Source of the DNA: Bryobacterales bacterium
Lineage (GTDB): Bacteria; Acidobacteriota; Terriglobia; Bryobacterales; Bryobacteraceae
DNA length: 64,000 nt
Assembly (NCBI GenBank): GCA_020852175.1
Contig: JADZBH010000038.1
Location: forward strand, 1 to 64,000
Reading direction: 5' to 3'
Below, piece by piece: positions 60,589 to 64,000 of this stretch (the stretch's first letter is position 1; every line of letters begins with the position of its first letter). Below the pieces are notes generated by a model that made no database searches, was not told the DNA's origin, and was given only the letters and a program-made list of their open reading frames with translations. The position numbers were made by a program, and so were the translations under genes.

Positions 60589-61671
60589 ATGCTACGCCGC
60601 GTTTTCCTGGCTGCTCCGGCAACGGCATCCCTGCTCGCCCGGCCCGCCGCCACGGCTCCGGCCAAGCCGATGCGGCTTTTTCTGCGGCACACCTGGACCA
60701 CCACCATGTCCTCGAGCGGCTACCGCGACACCATCCTGTTCCGGTTCACCCACGCGGGCATCGATGGCCATGGCGAAGGCGCGCCCATCGTCCGCTATCA
60801 CGAGTCCGCCGAAAGCGGCTGCGCGGCATTGAACGCCAAGCTCGATTCGGACTTCTTCCGCCGCTTTCCCCCGGAACAGTTCGACAAGACGCTGCGCGAG
60901 GTGAACCGCCTGATCCCGGGCGAGTGGGCCGCCAAGGCCGCCGTGGCCGCCGCCGTGCTGGACTGGAACGGAAAGCGTCTTGGCGTCCCGGTCTACCGGC
61001 TGTTCGGGCTCGATCCGGCCGAAGGGCCGGTGACCACCTTTTCCATCGGCATCGACACGCCGGAGATGACGCGCCAGAAGGTGCGCGAGGCGGCGCCCTA
61101 CCCCGAACTGAAAATTAAAGTCGGCCTGGACTCCGACGAAGCCACCATCGAGGCCGTGCGCGCCGAAACCAGGAAGCCCCTGCGCGTGGACGCCAACGAG
61201 GGCTGGAAGACCAAGGAGCAGGCGGTGGAAAAGATCAACTGGCTGGAACGCCAGGGGGTGGTCTCCATCGAACAGCCGTTGCCCGCCGCCCGGCTCGACG
61301 AGATGAACTGGATTCGCAAGCGCGTCCATATCCCTGTCATCGCCGACGAGGCCTGCCTGCATGCCGCCGACATTCCGAAACTCGCCCCGCATTTCGATGG
61401 CGTCAACATCAAGCTGGACAAGTGCGGCGGCATATTGGAGGCCTATCGCATGATTCAGACGGCGCGCTCGCTCGGGCTGAAGGTGATGGCGGGCTGCATG
61501 GTTTCCAGCTCGTTGGCCATCACGGCGGCGGCGCATCTGGCCCCGCTGCTCGATTTCGCCGATCTGGACGGCAACCTGCTGCTGAAAAACGATCCATTCC
61601 GCGGCGTCCGGGTCGTCCAGGGCCGCCTGCGGCTGCCCGCCCGGCCCGGCCTGGGCGTGACGCCCGCCTGA
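60589..61671 (+). CDS. Dipeptide epimerase-like enolase-superfamily enzyme, exported
   Basis: About 360 residues. The muconate-lactonizing subgroup is shown by the KxK motif in LKIKVGLDSD, metal ligands in RVDANEGW, SIEQPLPAARL and IADEACLHAAD, and the second catalytic Lys in VNIKLDKCGG. The closest known activity is L-Ala-D/L-Glu epimerase, which recycles murein peptides. A hydrophobic leader (MLRRVFLAAPATASLLA) suggests export, unusual for the cytoplasmic family. The start could also be the ATG at 60574, 15 bp upstream. Confidence 0.83.
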   Translation: MLRRVFLAAPATASLLARPAATAPAKPMRLFLRHTWTTTMSSSGYRDTILFRFTHAGIDGHGEGAPIVRYHESAESGCAALNAKLDSDFFRRFPPEQFDKTLREVNRLIPGEWAAKAAVAAAVLDWNGKRLGVPVYRLFGLDPAEGPVTTFSIGIDTPEMTRQKVREAAPYPELKIKVGLDSDEATIEAVRAETRKPLRVDANEGWKTKEQAVEKINWLERQGVVSIEQPLPAARLDEMNWIRKRVHIPVIADEACLHAADIPKLAPHFDGVNIKLDKCGGILEAYRMIQTARSLGLKVMAGCMVSSSLAITAAAHLAPLLDFADLDGNLLLKNDPFRGVRVVQGRLRLPARPGLGVTPA

Positions 61672-61693
61672 AGTCGATCGCGTAACACGGCCC

Positions 61694-63415
61694 ATGGATT
61701 TCGCCAGCCATCTCAAGTCCAACATCGACATCGTCCGCGTGGTCGGCGAGTATCTGCGTCTGCAAAAAGCCGGGCCCAATACCTTCAAAGGGCTCTGCCC
61801 GTTCCATCAGGAGAAAACACCCTCGTTTCACGTCCGCCCGGCTCACCAGTGGTTCCACTGTTTCGGCTGCGGCAAGCGTGGCTCGGCGATCGACTTCGTG
61901 ATGGAGATCGACGGCCTTAGCTTCTGGGAGGCCTGTGTCCAGTTGGCGGAGCGCTACGGCATCCCGCTGCCCAAGCGCAGCGAGCCGGCGGACCAGGATA
62001 CGAAAAAGCGCGCCGGGGCCTACGCGGCGCAGGAGATTGCCCTGCAACTCTACCGCTCCGCCTTTCAAGCGCAGGCCGGGGCGCAGGCCCGGGACTATGT
62101 CAGCCGGCGGGGTGTTCCGCCGCCGTTGCAGGAGGAGTTCGGCCTGGGCTACGCACCTCGGGACAACGTGGTGGCACGGGCTCTCGAACGCGCCGGTTTT
62201 TCTCCGCAGCAGATGGAGGAAAGCGGGCTCGTGCTGGCCAGCCAGCACGGTCCGGGTTTTTACGACCGTTTTCGCAACCGTCTCATGTTCCCGTTGCACA
62301 GCGAAACGGGTAAGCTGATCGCCTTCGCCGGGCGCGCCCTGGCCGAAGGCGACGAGCCCAAGTACATGAATTCGCCCGAGACGGCCATCTACCGGAAGAG
62401 CGCGGTGCTCTACAACCTGCACCGCGCGCGGAAGCCGATTCGGGACAAAACCTACTCGATTCTGGTGGAAGGCTACATGGACGTGATTGGCCTGCACGGG
62501 GCCGGGTTCGTCAACGCCATCGCGCCCTGCGGCACGGCGTTCACCACCGGGCAGGTCCAGATGCTGCGGCGGCACTCGGATAACGTGGTGGTCAACTTCG
62601 ACCCCGACCGCGCCGGCATGGCCGCCGCCGAGCGGGCCATCCAGTTGCTGCTGGACGAGAGCATGCGCATCAAGGTGCTGGAACTGCCCGGCGGGCTGGA
62701 CCCCGATGAATTCGTCAACGAGCGCGGCGGCGAGGCGTACGTGGAAGCGATCCGCCATGCGCCGCGCTATTTCCACTGGCTGGCCGACCGCGCCCGGAGC
62801 AAGTTCGAGATGAGTTCGGCGGAAGGCCGCATGGCGGGGCTGCAATTTCTGATGCCCGCCATCCAGCGGATTCCCGACAAGCTCGAACGCGCGGCCATTG
62901 CCGGGGACGTGGCTTCGTATTTGAACGTCGACCGTTCGCTCGTGCTGGACCAGTTCCGCAGGATGGCCGTTACGCGCGGCGCGCCGGAACGTGCGCCCGC
63001 GCCGGAAACCGCCGTGCCAGCCAATGAGCGTCTGCTGCTGCGCTGTCTGCTGCAATCGGCCGAGGCGCGCGATCAGTTGTCCGAGCGTCTGGCCGGGCTC
63101 GTGGAAACCCAGCCGCTGGCCTCGGCGGCTCTTTTCCGCGGATTGCTGGCCGTGGGCGAGCCGTTCGATTTCGCCGCTTTGGAGGCCCGTCTCACGGAAA
63201 CGGACCGCACCCTGCTGGCCCGGCTCGCTTTTGCCGATGAGTTAGAGAACGACGATCTGAGTGTGAGCCAGGCGCAAGCCTGTTTGTCACGCATGGAGGC
63301 ATCGGCCCGGGAGTCGCGCCGCGCGCAGTTGAAGCAGCGAATCCGGGAGGCCGAACGCGCGGGACGCCTCGATGAGGCTCTGGCGTTGATGGAGGAGCTG
63401 AACCGCGGCCAGTGA
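61694..63415 (+). CDS. dnaG: DNA primase
   Basis: 573 residues, makes RNA primers at the replication fork. The CHC2 zinc finger is in CPFHQEKTPSFH and WFHCFGCGKRG. The TOPRIM metal site includes LVEGYMDVIGLHGAG and the acidic VNFDPDRAGM. The C-terminal part is the DnaB-binding helical region. It stands just upstream of rpoD, the usual macromolecular-synthesis arrangement, here without rpsU. The gap to the epimerase is 22 bp. Confidence 0.95.
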   Translation: MDFASHLKSNIDIVRVVGEYLRLQKAGPNTFKGLCPFHQEKTPSFHVRPAHQWFHCFGCGKRGSAIDFVMEIDGLSFWEACVQLAERYGIPLPKRSEPADQDTKKRAGAYAAQEIALQLYRSAFQAQAGAQARDYVSRRGVPPPLQEEFGLGYAPRDNVVARALERAGFSPQQMEESGLVLASQHGPGFYDRFRNRLMFPLHSETGKLIAFAGRALAEGDEPKYMNSPETAIYRKSAVLYNLHRARKPIRDKTYSILVEGYMDVIGLHGAGFVNAIAPCGTAFTTGQVQMLRRHSDNVVVNFDPDRAGMAAAERAIQLLLDESMRIKVLELPGGLDPDEFVNERGGEAYVEAIRHAPRYFHWLADRARSKFEMSSAEGRMAGLQFLMPAIQRIPDKLERAAIAGDVASYLNVDRSLVLDQFRRMAVTRGAPERAPAPETAVPANERLLLRCLLQSAEARDQLSERLAGLVETQPLASAALFRGLLAVGEPFDFAALEARLTETDRTLLARLAFADELENDDLSVSQAQACLSRMEASARESRRAQLKQRIREAERAGRLDEALALMEELNRGQ

Positions 63416-63487
63416 CCGGCTCCGGACCCCGGCCCAATTCATGGCCGATCCTTTGCTTTAATAGGAGGGAGGTTTCGGGGCGTGGTG

Positions 63488-63565
63488 ATGAGTTTGGTGG
63501 AACGCATCGGCATGGGGCAAACGCGGAATCGCGTACGCCGGGCCAACCGGCACATGCCGTTCTAG
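63488..63565 (+). CDS. Possible 25-residue leader ORF upstream of rpoD
   Basis: ATG to TAG, encoding the basic peptide MSLVERIGMGQTRNR followed by VRRANRHMPF. It ends 10 bp before the rpoD ATG. GGAGGGAGG lies about 15 nt upstream, which is further than ideal. Too short to judge from one sequence; it could be a regulatory leader or chance. Confidence 0.3.
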   Translation: MSLVERIGMGQTRNRVRRANRHMPF

Positions 63566-63575
63566 GGGATACCTG

Positions 63576-64000
63576 ATGTACGACGAAATGGGAGATCTCG
63601 GACCGGAGGAACGGCGTCGCGACCGTGAACTCGACGACCTGATCGCCGATCTGGAAACGGCGAGCGTCGATACGCTCGATGACCCCAAGCTCGATCTGGA
63701 CAAGCCCGAGGCCGAGGAGTCCGAGGATCTCGAGGCGCTGGAGCTTGCCCAGGACCTCTCCGACAAGACGACCGACCCTGTGCGGATGTACCTTCGCGAG
63801 ATGGGCACGGTGCCGCTGCTCACCCGCGAAGGCGAGATTGAACTGGCCAAGCGCGTGGAGCGCGGGCAGCGCGGCATGATGAAGTCGCTGTCCCGGTCGC
63901 CGCTGGTGGTCCGGCAACTGCTCGAAATCGGCCAGCAGGTGGCTGCGGGCGCTCTGCCCGTGCGCGACGTATTGCAGTCGCCGGACCCGCCCGTATCCGA
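63576..64000 (+). CDS. rpoD: RNA polymerase primary sigma factor RpoD (5' part, cut by window end)
   Basis: The first 141 codons of the housekeeping sigma-70 factor. After an acidic N-terminus (ELDDLIADLETASVDTLDDP) comes sigma region 1.2 with TTDPVRMYLREMGTVPLLTR and EIELAKRVERGQRGM. The gene runs off the right edge. GGGGA at a short distance upstream of the ATG serves as the ribosome-binding site. It follows dnaG by 160 bp. Confidence 0.93.
   Translation, partial: MYDEMGDLGPEERRRDRELDDLIADLETASVDTLDDPKLDLDKPEAEESEDLEALELAQDLSDKTTDPVRMYLREMGTVPLLTREGEIELAKRVERGQRGMMKSLSRSPLVVRQLLEIGQQVAAGALPVRDVLQSPDPPVS

Overview
This is GC-rich bacterial chromosome with tightly packed genes on both strands. 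I infer an acidobacterium of the Bryobacterales/Solibacter type. The grounds are a DUF1549/DUF1553 plus DUF1501 pair, an ECF sigma factor next to a Ser/Thr kinase with a repeat-rich C-terminal half, a giant Oar-like TonB-dependent receptor, many secreted enzymes with twin-arginine-like leaders, and the overall gene style. No rRNA, tRNA, integrase or CRISPR array is visible. All assignments come from reading the sequence; no database search was run.

Layout. 1-5.4 kb (minus): nucleoside hydrolase, pgpA, a GDSL hydrolase, an NPP-type phosphodiesterase, and an overlapping rimO-yacG pair. 5.5-14.9 kb: a SelA-fold PLP enzyme, an NTF2-like protein, the DUF1549/DUF1501 pair, a serine hydrolase, PhoD, a class IV aminotransferase and a double zinc-ribbon protein. 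14.9-15.8 kb has no convincing gene but holds a possible element with inverted-repeat ends and two DnaA-box-like sites. 15.8-20.3 kb: a Ycf48-like beta-propeller, a GAF protein, an ExeA-like ATPase, a small exported protein made of five 12-residue repeats, a polytopic membrane protein and rpmB. 20.5-34.7 kb: a desaturase, a divergent SDR/FAH pair, a sulfatase, AsmA, an ABC-2 permease, an M19 homologue, a TIM-barrel isomerase, a matrixin-like protease, a GT-C membrane protein and YpdA.

34.8-36.6 kb: selD reads through an in-frame TGA (selenocysteine) with a SECIS-like hairpin just downstream, overlaps pyrF, and is followed by a possible small RNA. 36.6-40.3 kb (minus): an M2 peptidase with two CxxCH proteins. 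40.4-42.9 kb: a XamI-like restriction-modification locus whose endonuclease has an in-frame amber codon. 42.9-47.9 kb: mrdA, ugd and a secreted toroid protein. 48.1-55.2 kb (minus): an Oar-like receptor, nrfHA (nitrite to ammonia) and msrPQ (periplasmic methionine repair). 55.3-64.0 kb: an S9 peptidase, a kinase with its ECF sigma factor, a dipeptide epimerase, dnaG and the start of rpoD.

The two best leads are the 12-residue repeat protein at 18914-19198 and the selenocysteine-containing SelD at 34793-35815. Two more deserve checking: the amber-interrupted XamI-like endonuclease, and a recurring layout in which a -10-like hexamer lies only 6-9 nt before the start codon, which suggests widespread leaderless or near-leaderless transcripts.
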